Shown: in pieces, positions 8,877 to 18,089 of the stretch
How the letters are laid out: each line of letters begins with the position of its first letter
Position numbering within the stretch: position 1 is the stretch's first letter
Source: Hahella chejuensis KCTC 2396
Lineage (GTDB): Bacteria; Pseudomonadota; Gammaproteobacteria; Pseudomonadales; Oleiphilaceae
Assembly (NCBI RefSeq): GCF_000012985.1
Contig: NC_007645.1
Coordinates: 124,001-188,000, forward strand
Direction: 5' to 3'
DNA length: 64,000 nt
Made by a program: the position numbers and the translations under genes
The notes under the pieces: generated by a model
The model's database searches: none
Told to the model about the DNA's origin: nothing
Seen by the model: only the letters and a program-made list of their open reading frames with translations

Positions 8877-9737
8877 TCAGGCCAAGGCTTGTTTAAGGAA
8901 GGCGATGGTGCGCTCCCAGGCTAACTGAGCGGCTTTCGCGTCATAACGGGAGGCGTTGGCGTCATTGTGAAAGGCGTGATTGACGCCTTCGTACATGTGC
9001 AGTTCATAGCGCGCGCCAGCGGCGTCCAGGGCTTCACGGTAGTCGGGAATGCCCTGGTTAATACGGTCATCCAAACCCGCATAGTGGAGTTGTAGCGGGA
9101 CTTTGATCCTGGCTGCGTCAGCAGCGCTTGCCTGCCTGCCGTAAAAGGCCACGGCGGCGCTGAGATCCTGAGAGTGAGCCGCCAACTGATTGGCCATGGC
9201 GCCGCCCCAACAGAAACCAACGCAGCCTACCTTGCCATTGCAGTCCTCGCGTTTTTTGACGTAGGAGACCGCCGCCTCAAAGTCGCGGCGAGCCTTGTCG
9301 CCGTCCAATTGCGCAATCATGCCGCGGGCTTTGTCCTGATCGCCCGGCGTGCCTCCCAGAGGGGACAACCCATCCGGAGCAAGGGCGATGAAGCCCGCCA
9401 GCGCCGCGCGTCTCGCCACGTCTTCAATGTGTGGATGCAGTCCTTTATTCTCATGAATGATCACTACGCCAGGCAGCGGTGCGGATGTGTCTTTGGGTTT
9501 GGCGAGATAAGCGCGGATGACGCTCTCGCCGCCGGGATACTCCACATAATCGCTGGATAAACGGGAGTCGTCCTTAGCGATGGTTTCCGCCCGTGCGTAG
9601 TTGTTTTCCAGTAGTGGGAGAAGGGCCATGGCCGCCGTGGTCCCGCCAGCAAGTCTGGTCAGGCGCTCAATGAAGGTTCTGCGACTCATGGTGGAGTGCG
9701 TGTATTCGTCGTAAAGCTGGATGTACTTTTGTTCCAT
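8877..9737 (-). CDS. Tat-exported dienelactone hydrolase family protein
   Basis: A 286-residue alpha/beta hydrolase. A Tat signal (SRRTFIERL, about 18-26, then a hydrophobic stretch) predicts folded export. The dienelactone hydrolase core has the nucleophile motif GFCWGG with Cys (about residue 172), GLDDRI for the Asp and the late His in EGVNHAFHND. Family members hydrolyse dienelactone or other small esters. The actual substrate is not known here and there is no aromatic-degradation cluster nearby. The start is supported by GGAG about 8 bases upstream. Confidence 0.9.
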   Translation of the reverse strand: MEQKYIQLYDEYTHSTMSRRTFIERLTRLAGGTTAAMALLPLLENNYARAETIAKDDSRLSSDYVEYPGGESVIRAYLAKPKDTSAPLPGVVIIHENKGLHPHIEDVARRAALAGFIALAPDGLSPLGGTPGDQDKARGMIAQLDGDKARRDFEAAVSYVKKREDCNGKVGCVGFCWGGAMANQLAAHSQDLSAAVAFYGRQASAADAARIKVPLQLHYAGLDDRINQGIPDYREALDAAGARYELHMYEGVNHAFHNDANASRYDAKAAQLAWERTIAFLKQALA

Positions 9738-9773
9738 GGAAAGCTCCTTCTCTTGTTGATCCGCTATTGATCA

Positions 9774-9800
9774 GCGGCTTGTCGCCGCGCAGGCGCATTC
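9774..9800. repeat. Fragment of dispersed intergenic repeat (copy C)
   Basis: This 27-base stretch matches positions 35278-35304 with three mismatches (shared core GTCGCCGCGCAGGCGCAT-like). It lies just upstream of the hydrolase start, as does the fuller copy upstream of the ABC exporter. It carries only the third hairpin module of the repeat. Confidence 0.5.
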
Positions 9801-9917
9801 TTGTTTTTGGGTACTGCTTAACTAACGAAAATCTTTAGCCGTAACCGCTCAGTTCACGAAACTGTCATTTACTTGCAGTAAAAGAGCTGTCGGATCAACG
9901 CTGTTAAGGTTTAAAAA

Positions 9918-11834
9918 ATGACTGTACAACATCCTCAATATGGTTGGGAAATCAAAGACTCTGATGACATTCCCTCCAGTCCTGAGCAGGGCCGGAGCTT
10001 CTTTGACATCCTGCAGGCGCGGACTTCCCGTCGCAGCGTACTGCGCGGTTTCGCTGCGGGCGCGGCGGCCTCCGGCGTTTCACTGACCGGCTGCAGCGCA
10101 ATCATGGCTGGCTCGGACAAGGGAGAGCTGACTTTCACGGAGTTGCCTCACGGCCAGGATGAAACATTCCATGTGGCGCCCGGTTATGAGCACGACGTCC
10201 TGATCAGCTGGGGCGATAAAGTGTTAGCGGATGCGCCGGCGTTTGATCCCCATAACCAGAGCGCGCAAGCGCAATCCAAACAGTTCGGTTACAACAACGA
10301 TTTTGTCGGCTTTCTGTCTTTACCGTTGGGCTCCGACAATTCAGATCACGGTCTGCTGGCTGTGAACCACGAATACACTATCTCTGAGCTGATGTTCCCA
10401 GGTTCGCCGAAAACGGACCAGATGAGCAAGGCGCAGGCGGATATCGACATGATGGCGCACGGTCTCAGCATCATCGAAATCAAGAAAACCGACGGCAAGT
10501 GGGCGGTTGTGCAAGGCTCAAAATACAACCGTCGCATCACGCCGGTAACGGAAATGCGCATGACCGGCCCGGCCGCCGGCAGCGACCGCTTGCGCACCGC
10601 GATTTCCCAGGATGGAGTAAGAACCCTGGGCACCTACGGCAACTGCGCCGGCGGCGTCACGCCCTGGGGTACGGTATTGACCGCTGAAGAAAATGTGCAG
10701 AACTACTTCAAAGGCGATCCGACCAAGACCAAAGAAGCGGAAAACTACAGGCGCTTTGGCTTATCCGGCGAACATGAATACGCCTGGGCCAATTACTATG
10801 ACCGCTGGAACCTGGCGAAAAGCCCCAACGAACCGCTGCATGTGGGCTGGATCGTGGAGATCGACCCGTTTGATCCCGAATCCAGGCCGCAAAAGCGCAC
10901 TGCCCTGGGTCGTTGCAAGCATGAAGGCTGTAATGTCTATGTGAACAAGGACAACCGCGTGGTGGCCTACACCGGCGACGATCAACGCTTCGAGTATGTC
11001 TACAAGTTTGTGAGCAAGAACAAATACGATCCCAGCAACCGCGCCGCCAATATGCGCCTGCTGGAGGAAGGAACGCTGTACGTGGCGGAGTTCACGGACG
11101 GCGGTCTGGTGACCTGGCGTCCGCTGGTATTCGGCCAGGGCCCGCTGACGGCGGCCAACGGCTTCCGTAATCAGGGCGATGTCATGATTGACGTGCGTAA
11201 GGCGGCGGATCTGCTCGGCGCCACCCGCATGGATCGCCCTGAAGATGTGGAAGTGAACCCACAAACCGGTTCAGTGTTTGTGATGCTGACTAACAACAGC
11301 AAGCGTAAGGAAGGCGACACCAACGCCGCCAACCCTCGCGCCAAAAACCAGTCCGGCCATATTATCGAAATGACGCCGCCGGATGGCGACCACACAGCGG
11401 ATCGCTTTATGTGGGATATGTTCATTATCGCCGGCAATCCGCAGACGGAAGGCGCTAAATATCACCCGGATATTTCCGCCAACGGCTGGTTCGCCGACCC
11501 GGACAACTGCGCCTTCGACAATCACGGCAACCTCTGGATCGCGACCGACGGCGCCTACAAAGACGGCGTCGCCGATGGCGTCTGGGCCTGTGCGGTATCC
11601 GGCGAAGCGCGTGCGTTGACCAAACATTTCCTGCGCACGCCGTTGCAGGCGGAGCTGTGCGGGCCGTTCTTCACCCCGGACAATCAGTCTTTCTTCTGCT
11701 CGGTGCAGCATCCCGGCGAAGAAGGTACTTATGATCAACCCACCACGCGCTGGCCGGATTTCCGCAACGACCTGCCGCCGCGTCCTTCCGTAGTGGCGAT
11801 CAATAAGACCGGCGGCGGCCGCATCGGTAGCTGA
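9918..11834 (+). CDS. phoX: PhoX family alkaline phosphatase
   Basis: A 638-residue protein of the PhoX/DUF839 family, Ca2+/Fe-dependent phosphomonoesterases that release phosphate from organic esters in the periplasm. The Tat motif SRRSVLRGF lies unusually far in (about 38-46), followed by a short Ala/Gly hydrophobic region and a lipobox-like TGCS. Family motifs seen include NHEYT, GTYGNCAGGVTPWGTVLTAEE in shortened form CAGGVTPWGT, RCKHEGC, YTGDDQRFEYVYKFV in part, RPEDVEVNP and DNHGNLWIATDG. A single Pho-like half-site, CTGTCAT, lies at 9862-9868. It is monocistronic with a strong terminator. Confidence 0.92.
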   Translation: MTVQHPQYGWEIKDSDDIPSSPEQGRSFFDILQARTSRRSVLRGFAAGAAASGVSLTGCSAIMAGSDKGELTFTELPHGQDETFHVAPGYEHDVLISWGDKVLADAPAFDPHNQSAQAQSKQFGYNNDFVGFLSLPLGSDNSDHGLLAVNHEYTISELMFPGSPKTDQMSKAQADIDMMAHGLSIIEIKKTDGKWAVVQGSKYNRRITPVTEMRMTGPAAGSDRLRTAISQDGVRTLGTYGNCAGGVTPWGTVLTAEENVQNYFKGDPTKTKEAENYRRFGLSGEHEYAWANYYDRWNLAKSPNEPLHVGWIVEIDPFDPESRPQKRTALGRCKHEGCNVYVNKDNRVVAYTGDDQRFEYVYKFVSKNKYDPSNRAANMRLLEEGTLYVAEFTDGGLVTWRPLVFGQGPLTAANGFRNQGDVMIDVRKAADLLGATRMDRPEDVEVNPQTGSVFVMLTNNSKRKEGDTNAANPRAKNQSGHIIEMTPPDGDHTADRFMWDMFIIAGNPQTEGAKYHPDISANGWFADPDNCAFDNHGNLWIATDGAYKDGVADGVWACAVSGEARALTKHFLRTPLQAELCGPFFTPDNQSFFCSVQHPGEEGTYDQPTTRWPDFRNDLPPRPSVVAINKTGGGRIGS

Positions 11835-11868
11835 CGCATTATCGATCGCATAATCTGAAGGTAACGAG

Positions 11869-11902
11869 AAAACCGGTGCTGGAAACAGCGCCGGTTTTTT
11901 TT
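11869..11902 (+). terminator. Intrinsic terminator of phoX
   Basis: A 12-bp stem with one G-T pair (AAAACCGGTGCT / AGCGCCGGTTTT), a 6-nt loop and a run of eight T bases: a textbook Rho-independent terminator 34 bases after the phoX stop. Confidence 0.92.
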
Positions 11903-12004
11903 ATGCGTGAATGTTTATTGAGCGTTTTCGCCAATGGTTTGGAAGATTACGCCATTCTCCGACGCTGGCGATCTTAATAGTATGAATTTGCGTTCACACT
12001 TTAG

Positions 12005-12973
12005 ATGACAGCTATGAAACTCGACAGCTATCTCTCCAAACAAGAACAACAAGAATTAAGACAGGGCTCCAATTTTCGGGGCATGATAGGCTTCGTGACT
12101 ACTTGGGGGCTGATCGTCGGTGTGAGCGCGCTTTTTGCTCTCTATCCTAATGTTTTCACTCTGATTCTGGCGCTCGTCGTGCTCGCCAATCGGCAGCTGG
12201 CGTTGGGGATTTTATTGCATGACTGTTCCCATCGCTCCTGGTTCCGTAGCCAATGGCTGAACGATCAGCTGGGACACTGGCTGGCTGGCGTTCCGGTGCT
12301 GGTTCCGTTGCCTTTCTATCGCAAATATCACTTTATTCATCACGTTAAGACCGGCGCGGACGAAGATCCGGACGTGGGCAATATCCGCAGCTATCCGGTC
12401 AGTAAAACCAGTATGCGACGTAAGGTTTTTCGTGACTTCACCGGGCAGTCCGGGCTGAAGAATGCGTTGGCGCTGCTGCTGTATGTGAATACCGGCAGAC
12501 CCGGCAACGCAGTGTCCATGGGGGTGCAGACCCGGCAGGTCGATAAGGCGGAAGTGCGTCGCACCACGCTGCGTAACTTCAGCCATCTGTTGCTGATGCA
12601 CGGCGGTTTCCTGGGTCTGTGTGTGGCGTTGGGCCACTGGGAAGTCTATCTGTTGTGGTGGGTCGCCTATATCTTCACGTACCCCTTTATCATCCGCGTG
12701 CGCCAGGTCGCCGAACATGGGGCTATGCCGGCGTTATCCTCCGATGACGTGCGCGACACCACGCGCACCACGCTGGCGCGCTGGTGGGAGCGTCTCTTGT
12801 TTGCGCCACATTATGTGAACTATCACTGCGAGCATCATGCTTTGCCCACTGTCCCCGGTTATAACCTGCCGCGCATGCATCAGATGCTGCGCGACCGCGG
12901 CTTCTATCAGGATAAGCCCGCAGCCTTGGTTGTCGGCTATCCAGAGATCATCCGTAAAGCCGCTTCCGCCTAA
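12005..12973 (+). CDS. Membrane fatty acid desaturase
   Basis: A 322-residue di-iron membrane desaturase/hydroxylase. The three His clusters are visible: HDCSH (about 76-80), HFIHH (about 112-116) and the late YHCEHHALP (about 273-281). Four or so membrane segments surround them, e.g. about 25-60 and 195-225. It inserts a double bond or hydroxyl into a lipid acyl chain using O2 and reduced electron carriers. Substrate and position cannot be read from sequence. ATG at 12014 is an alternative start. No adjacent electron-transfer gene. Confidence 0.88.
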   Translation: MTAMKLDSYLSKQEQQELRQGSNFRGMIGFVTTWGLIVGVSALFALYPNVFTLILALVVLANRQLALGILLHDCSHRSWFRSQWLNDQLGHWLAGVPVLVPLPFYRKYHFIHHVKTGADEDPDVGNIRSYPVSKTSMRRKVFRDFTGQSGLKNALALLLYVNTGRPGNAVSMGVQTRQVDKAEVRRTTLRNFSHLLLMHGGFLGLCVALGHWEVYLLWWVAYIFTYPFIIRVRQVAEHGAMPALSSDDVRDTTRTTLARWWERLLFAPHYVNYHCEHHALPTVPGYNLPRMHQMLRDRGFYQDKPAALVVGYPEIIRKAASA

Positions 12974-13159
12974 ATCTTTCTTACCTTCATATCCGTCTTT
13001 TCTGCCTTTTTTGTTTTTCTGACTTTGCGCATTCCTGCGCGCTTTTTGCGTGCGCGTAATCCGCTCGTAACTCCCTGTTGTAGCGGTCTTAGTCCATATA
13101 ACGTCTACCATTTCACCTGTACGGCCTATTCTTTGCTGACCAGAAACCGGCTATCAATA

Positions 13160-13188
13160 TCGTCACAAAAATAACCATAAGCTGTCAT
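13160..13188 (+). promoter_or_regulatory. Weak Pho-type half-sites before the endonuclease
   Basis: TCGTCAC (13160-13166) and CTGTCAT (13182-13188) lie two 11-base turns apart, with a poor match between them. Phosphate control of a secreted nuclease would make sense, but the match is weak. Confidence 0.25.
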
Positions 13189-13247
13189 AGCGGCCACGTA
13201 GGGTATTCCAGTTGTACGCCCGGCATTACTAACCTGGAGCCAGTTAA

Positions 13248-14867
13248 ATGAATAAGAACCTATGGATGATCCTGCTGGGGGCGATGGGGCAAATGATCTG
13301 CCCGTCTTCTCATGGGGAATTGTTGATCAGTGAAGTGTTGTACGACGCGCCTGATAACGACGCGTCGCAAGAGTGGGTGGAAATTTTCAATCCGTCCTGC
13401 CAGAGCGTGAGTCTGGCGGACTACAGTTTGCAGGACAACGGCGGCGCTTATCCATTGAGCGGTGTGATCGGCGCGGGTTCTTATGTCAGCGTGGCGAAGA
13501 ACACGGCTGGATTCCAAGGTCTGTTCGGGGCCAACCCGACGCTTTCAGGAATGTCCTTAAGTCTCGGTAACTCCGGTGATTTCGTCAAGCTGATGAAAGG
13601 GACTCAGGAAGTGGACATGGTGGCCTGGGAAGGGGCGGTGTCCCAGTGGTATTTGAATGCGCAAAATGTGTCTCTGATGCGCTTCGCCAGCGACGACACG
13701 GACACCCAGCAGGACTGGATCGTCGCCGCGACGGCGGGCGCGCCGGGCGTGGGCGATCTTGACGCCGGCTGCGGCGGGTCTGACCAGGGACCCGGCGACG
13801 ACTCGCCGACCACAGGCGCCCTCGTCAACGGCGTCGCCAAGACAGGACTGGCGGGCGCAGCAGGCTCGCAGACGTTCTATGTCGGCGAGGTTCCCGCCGG
13901 CGCGGTCAGCCTTAAGTTCGAGCAGTACGACGGCAAAGGCGATGCGGACTTATTCGTGCGTTTCGGCGCGGCGCCCACTTCCTCTGTCTACGACTGTCGC
14001 CCCTATGCGGGAGGCAACAACGAAACCTGCGAATTTAAAGGCCCGGCAGCGGGGGATTATCACGTCATGGTGAGCGGCTATAGCGATTACAGCGGGCTCA
14101 GCCTGCGTATGAGCTACAGCGTCGACAGCGGAGGCGATGATGGATACGACGACGTTGACGGCTATTACTCTTCCGCGATGGGGAAAACCGGGGCGGCGCT
14201 GAAATCAGCGCTCAATGGCATTTTGCGTGACCATGCGGCAATGAGTTACTCCCAGGTTTGGGACGCCCTCAAGTACACGGATGAAGACCCTGACGACAGC
14301 GGGAATGTGATGTTGTTGTATTCCGGCCGCTCTATCGACAAAGACGATAACGCCGGACAGTCCAATTCCGGCGACGCCTGGAATCGGGAACATGTATGGC
14401 CCAAGAGTCATGGCTTCAGCAGTAGTAGTCAGCATGCCCACACCGACATCCATCACCTGCGTCCGGCGGATGTTTCTATCAATGGCGATCGCGGCAATAA
14501 AGACTTCGATCTGGGCGGAAGTCCGATCAGCGAGGCTCCGGAGAACAAGACGGACGCTGACAGCTTTGAACCCAGAAATGCGGTGAAAGGCGATGTGGCG
14601 CGCATGATTTTCTACATGGATGTGCGCTATGAAGGCGGCGATGACAGCGGCACCCCGAATCTGCAGCTCGTCAACTATTCCGGCACCGGGACCAACGATC
14701 CCAAACTGGGCAAGCTATGCCAGCTGTTGCAATGGCATAACCAGGACCCGGTGGACGCCTGGGAGAAACGTCGCAACCAGCGTATTTATGAACGCCAGGG
14801 TAATCGCAATCCGTTTATTGATAATCCGGGATGGGCGCAGGAAATCTACGCGGCTTCTTGCCAGTAG
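13248..14867 (+). CDS. Secreted endonuclease I with LTD and PPC domains
   Basis: A 539-residue exported nuclease. Signal peptide about 1-24; a lamin-tail (LTD) domain about 25-150 (LLISEVLYD, EWVEIFNPS); a PPC bacterial pre-peptidase domain about 190-290 (DADLFVRFG, ETCEFKGPAAGDYHVMV in part); and an endonuclease I (EndA/Dns) domain about 305-535 with NREHVWPKS, DIHHLRPAD and RGNKDF, which carry the Mg-binding and catalytic His residues. Likely an extracellular nuclease for DNA nutrients or biofilm turnover. GGAG lies 9 bases before the ATG. Monocistronic. Confidence 0.93.
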   Translation: MNKNLWMILLGAMGQMICPSSHGELLISEVLYDAPDNDASQEWVEIFNPSCQSVSLADYSLQDNGGAYPLSGVIGAGSYVSVAKNTAGFQGLFGANPTLSGMSLSLGNSGDFVKLMKGTQEVDMVAWEGAVSQWYLNAQNVSLMRFASDDTDTQQDWIVAATAGAPGVGDLDAGCGGSDQGPGDDSPTTGALVNGVAKTGLAGAAGSQTFYVGEVPAGAVSLKFEQYDGKGDADLFVRFGAAPTSSVYDCRPYAGGNNETCEFKGPAAGDYHVMVSGYSDYSGLSLRMSYSVDSGGDDGYDDVDGYYSSAMGKTGAALKSALNGILRDHAAMSYSQVWDALKYTDEDPDDSGNVMLLYSGRSIDKDDNAGQSNSGDAWNREHVWPKSHGFSSSSQHAHTDIHHLRPADVSINGDRGNKDFDLGGSPISEAPENKTDADSFEPRNAVKGDVARMIFYMDVRYEGGDDSGTPNLQLVNYSGTGTNDPKLGKLCQLLQWHNQDPVDAWEKRRNQRIYERQGNRNPFIDNPGWAQEIYAASCQ

Positions 14868-15044
14868 CGCTCATCGCGTTTATTAAAAGCGCAAAGGCGC
14901 GCCGCGGTCGTGGGGATCGCGGCGGTTTATCTATTCGCTATATTCGTCATAGTCGAAGCGGGAACTTTCCTGTTATAAACGTGGGTTTATGCTTTTGTAC
15001 TTCGAATTCAGGCGAGCACTCGCGAAGGGGGAGGCGGCGTTATC

Positions 15045-15737
15045 ATGGCGGAATTTTCTGGATTTTCCCCAGCGTTTTTTGAATTTTTCCAGCAATTGCA
15101 GGCAAATAACAACAAGGAATGGTTTGAAGAGAACAAAGCGCGCTTCAAACAGGACGTGCAGCAGCCGCTGGTGCGCTTTATTGAGGCCATGGCGCCGGAG
15201 CTGATGAAAGTCTCTCCTTATTTTGTGGCGGACCCGCGCTTGAACGGCGGCTCAATCTTTCGCATCTACCGGGACACCCGTTTCTCCAAGGACAAGACGC
15301 CTTACAAAACCCACGCCGCCGCGCAATTCCGGCATCAACAATATAAGAACGTGCATACGCCTGGCTTTTATGTGCATCTGGCGACGGATGAAATCTTCTT
15401 CGGCGGCGGTATCTGGATGCCGGAGTCGCAAGAGCTGTTGAAGATTCGTGAGCGTATTCGCGATAAGCCAAGCGCCTGGGAGAAGGTGTTGGCGGATAAG
15501 AAACTGAAGAAGGCGCATGGCGGCGTAACCGGAGATGGGCTCACGCGACCGCCGAAAGGCTTCGACGCGGACACGCCTCATATTGACGACATCAAGCGCA
15601 AGAGTTTCTTCGCCATGACGCAATGTCCTTTGGACGCGGCCATGGATAAAGATTTCCATAAACAGGTCGCCGCCGGCTTTGCGGCGGCGGGACCTTTGGT
15701 GGCGTTTTTGTGCGGCGCGATGAACGTACAGTTCTAA
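15045..15737 (+). CDS. DUF2461 (TIGR02453) family protein
   Basis: A 230-residue protein of the TIGR02453 family. Hallmarks are the start FLxxLxxNNNKEWFEENK, the central IFRIYRDTRFSKDKTPYKTH motif (seen in part as RIYRDTRFSKDKTPYKT) and GGGIWMPE. The family is widespread and cytosolic with no established biochemical role. The length is typical. Neighbours give no functional hint. Confidence 0.88.
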   Translation: MAEFSGFSPAFFEFFQQLQANNNKEWFEENKARFKQDVQQPLVRFIEAMAPELMKVSPYFVADPRLNGGSIFRIYRDTRFSKDKTPYKTHAAAQFRHQQYKNVHTPGFYVHLATDEIFFGGGIWMPESQELLKIRERIRDKPSAWEKVLADKKLKKAHGGVTGDGLTRPPKGFDADTPHIDDIKRKSFFAMTQCPLDAAMDKDFHKQVAAGFAAAGPLVAFLCGAMNVQF

Positions 15738-15757
15738 CCGCGGCTTCGAGATAGACG

Positions 15758-16549
15758 CTAGAACAGCGTCTTCATGGTTCCCCCATCCACCACCAATGAC
15801 GCCCCGGTGATGTAGCTGGCGGCGTCGGACAACAGAAATACCGCCGCATTGGCGAATTCCTCCGGGCTGCCGTATCGACCCAGGGGGATGCTGGATGCGG
15901 AGGCGTCGCGCTGTTGCTCAACCGATACGCCTTTTTTCGCTGCTGCGGTGGCGTCCAGAGACTGAACCCGAGGCGTGTCGATGCGCCCGGGAATCAGATT
16001 ATTGACGCGAATACCTTCGCTTGCCAGGCTCCGCGACAGACTCTTCATCAGGCTGGTCACCCCAGAGCGCATGACGTTGGACAGCAACAGCATGTCGATG
16101 GGTTCTTTCACTGAGGAAGAGGTGATGCTGAGAATGCTGCCTTTCCCCTGTCCGCGCATGGCGGGCAATACCGCGCGCACCATGCGTACGCTGCTCATTA
16201 AGGTGAGTTCGAAAGCCCCGATCCAGGCGGCGTCGTCAAAATCGTCAAATTGTCCCGCTGGAGGTCCGCCGGCGTTCACCACCAGCCCCTGAGGGACTCC
16301 CAACTCATCGACGGTTCGTTGCGCCCAGGCGCTGATGGCGGAGGCGTCCCTGGCGTCCACGGACATCGCCAGCACCTTGGCTCCTGTGGCGGCGCGGATT
16401 TTTTCCGCCGCTGCGTCAATGCCTTCCTGGGATCGGCTCATAATGGATAAACGGGCGCCCTGACGCGCGCATTCAATGGCGATCGCGAAGCCCAGGCCGG
16501 AGCTGGCGGCGGCCACCATGACGGTCTTATCCTGCAATCCAAATTCCAT
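15758..16549 (-). CDS. Divergent SDR oxidoreductase, catalytic Tyr/Lys not conserved
   Basis: A 263-residue Rossmann protein of the short-chain dehydrogenase family: nucleotide loop AAASSGLG (13-20), NAGG (92-95) and SITSSSV (141-147) with the structural Ser. Where YxxxK is expected the sequence reads SNVMR (157-161), so both the catalytic Tyr and Lys are replaced. This is known from a divergent FabG-like subgroup whose reaction is not defined. It is probably co-transcribed after the LysE-type exporter (39-base gap). Confidence 0.85.
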   Translation of the reverse strand: MEFGLQDKTVMVAAASSGLGFAIAIECARQGARLSIMSRSQEGIDAAAEKIRAATGAKVLAMSVDARDASAISAWAQRTVDELGVPQGLVVNAGGPPAGQFDDFDDAAWIGAFELTLMSSVRMVRAVLPAMRGQGKGSILSITSSSVKEPIDMLLLSNVMRSGVTSLMKSLSRSLASEGIRVNNLIPGRIDTPRVQSLDATAAAKKGVSVEQQRDASASSIPLGRYGSPEEFANAAVFLLSDAASYITGASLVVDGGTMKTLF

Positions 16550-16588
16550 CGTCGCTTACCTCTTTGAAGTGATAGGGACTGGCTGGCG

Positions 16589-17212
16589 TCAGCGGCTGGA
16601 GCCGGCCATCACCAGACCGAAACTGATGAATACGCCGCCGGTGACTTTGTTAAAGCGGTTCATGATTTTCTCTTTGCGCAAATAGGCGCGCAGGCGGGTG
16701 GACAAGGCGGCGTAAAAAGACAGGAAACCAAATGAACACACTGCGAAAGTCAGCGCCAAAGGCGGGAACTGTTGAAGAAAGGGTTTGGATACGTCAATGA
16801 ACTGGGGAAACAAGGCGGTGAAAAAGGCGATGGCCTTGGGGTTGCTGATGCCGGTCAGAAAGCCTTCCCGGTACAGTTCCCAACGGCTGTAAGCCAGCGT
16901 GGAAACCTCGCCGTCCGCGTCAATGGGAAGCGCGCCCTTGCTGCGCCAGGCTTTGACGCCGAGATAAATCAGATAAAGCCCGCCCAGCACTTTGATGATA
17001 GTGAACAAAGTAGCGGACGCCAGAATCGCGGAGCCTAAGCCCAGTGCGGAGACCGCCGCCAGCAGCAAAACGGCGGTGACGTTGCCGGCGATGCTGACGC
17101 TGGCGCCTTTAAGACCATACTTGGCCCCATTCTTCACCGCCAGAAATACGGCGGGTCCGGGACTGGCGATAGCGGTGGCGACAATGGCCAGGAATATCAG
17201 GTACTCCGTCAT
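16589..17212 (-). CDS. LysE/RhtB family amino-acid exporter
   Basis: A 207-residue inner-membrane protein with about six helices. The family start, AIASPGPAVFLAVKNGAKYG with its conserved SPGP and G residues, is at about 15-34, and the GLYLIYLGVKAWR motif at about 96-108. RhtB-type carriers export amino acids such as homoserine, threonine or leucine by proton antiport. The substrate is unknown here. It is probably first in a two-gene unit with the SDR at 15758. Confidence 0.9.
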   Translation of the reverse strand: MTEYLIFLAIVATAIASPGPAVFLAVKNGAKYGLKGASVSIAGNVTAVLLLAAVSALGLGSAILASATLFTIIKVLGGLYLIYLGVKAWRSKGALPIDADGEVSTLAYSRWELYREGFLTGISNPKAIAFFTALFPQFIDVSKPFLQQFPPLALTFAVCSFGFLSFYAALSTRLRAYLRKEKIMNRFNKVTGGVFISFGLVMAGSSR

Positions 17213-17348
17213 GCTTTATTCTCCTTGTTGTCTATGGCGCGCCAGCGTTTATCTGTGATTGCTTCGTTTTTTCCGCGCCGTTGTCCAGCTCACCCCACGC
17301 AGGGCAACTATACTGAGAGGGTCTGACGGCAATTAAAGGCGGCCGGAA

Positions 17349-18089
17349 ATGGAACCAATTAAAATCGGATATCGGTTCAAGCTCGATAAGTCGCGCAGCG
17401 AAAATTTTGAAATCACGCTCGATGAGAACAATGTAGAAGTTCTTGATCGAAATATAAAAGACTTTCCAGAGTGGACACAACTGGATTGTCATAAATGCCC
17501 TCATTGTCCACTCGACTCCATGTACCATCCTCACTGCCCGGCGGCTTTAAGCCTAGTGGAGGTGGTGCAGCGCTGCCAGGATATTATGTCTTACGAGCAG
17601 GTAGATCTTGAGGTGGCGATTGGGGACAAGAAAATCTGCCAGCATACCTCGGCGCAAAAAGCGTTGAGCGCGTTGATAGGGTTGCTGATGTCCACCAGCG
17701 GCTGTCCGCACCTGGATTTTTTCCGTCCTATGGCGCGCCTGCATCTGCCGATGGCGACGGAGCAGGACACTGTGTTCCGCGCCGCCGGCATGTACCTGCT
17801 GGCGCAGTATTTCCGGGCGGCGGAAGGTCGGGATATCGATTTGACTCTGCGTGGGCTGAAGACCATTTATCGTAATCTGCATCAACTCAATTTGTGCATC
17901 TCCAAGCGACTGCGCACTGCGTCGGAAGCGGACTCTTCTGTAAACGCGGTCATTTTGTTGGATCTGTTCAGCACCGTGATTCCCATCATTATCGAAGACA
18001 ATCTGGAAGATATACGCGACTGGTTCGATCCCTACATGTCGGAGCTGTTCGACAGGGTATTGGAGCAGGCGGATAAAGAACAGGACTAG
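17349..18089 (+). CDS. Cys-rich conserved protein (DUF6901-like)
   Basis: A 246-residue soluble protein without signal peptide. The N-terminal part (about 1-45) looks like a beta-rich module; then comes a Cys cluster [17 protein letters not shown] (about 48-64) that could bind a metal; then a mostly helical region with a second [16 protein letters not shown] motif. I recognise it as resembling DUF6901 proteins of marine gammaproteobacteria, whose function is unknown. Its stop overlaps that of kptA on the other strand through a shared CTAG. Confidence 0.75.
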   Translation: MEPIKIGYRFKLDKSRSENFEITLDENNVEVLDRNIKDFPEWTQLDCHKCPHCPLDSMYHPHCPAALSLVEVVQRCQDIMSYEQVDLEVAIGDKKICQHTSAQKALSALIGLLMSTSGCPHLDFFRPMARLHLPMATEQDTVFRAAGMYLLAQYFRAAEGRDIDLTLRGLKTIYRNLHQLNLCISKRLRTASEADSSVNAVILLDLFSTVIPIIIEDNLEDIRDWFDPYMSELFDRVLEQADKEQD

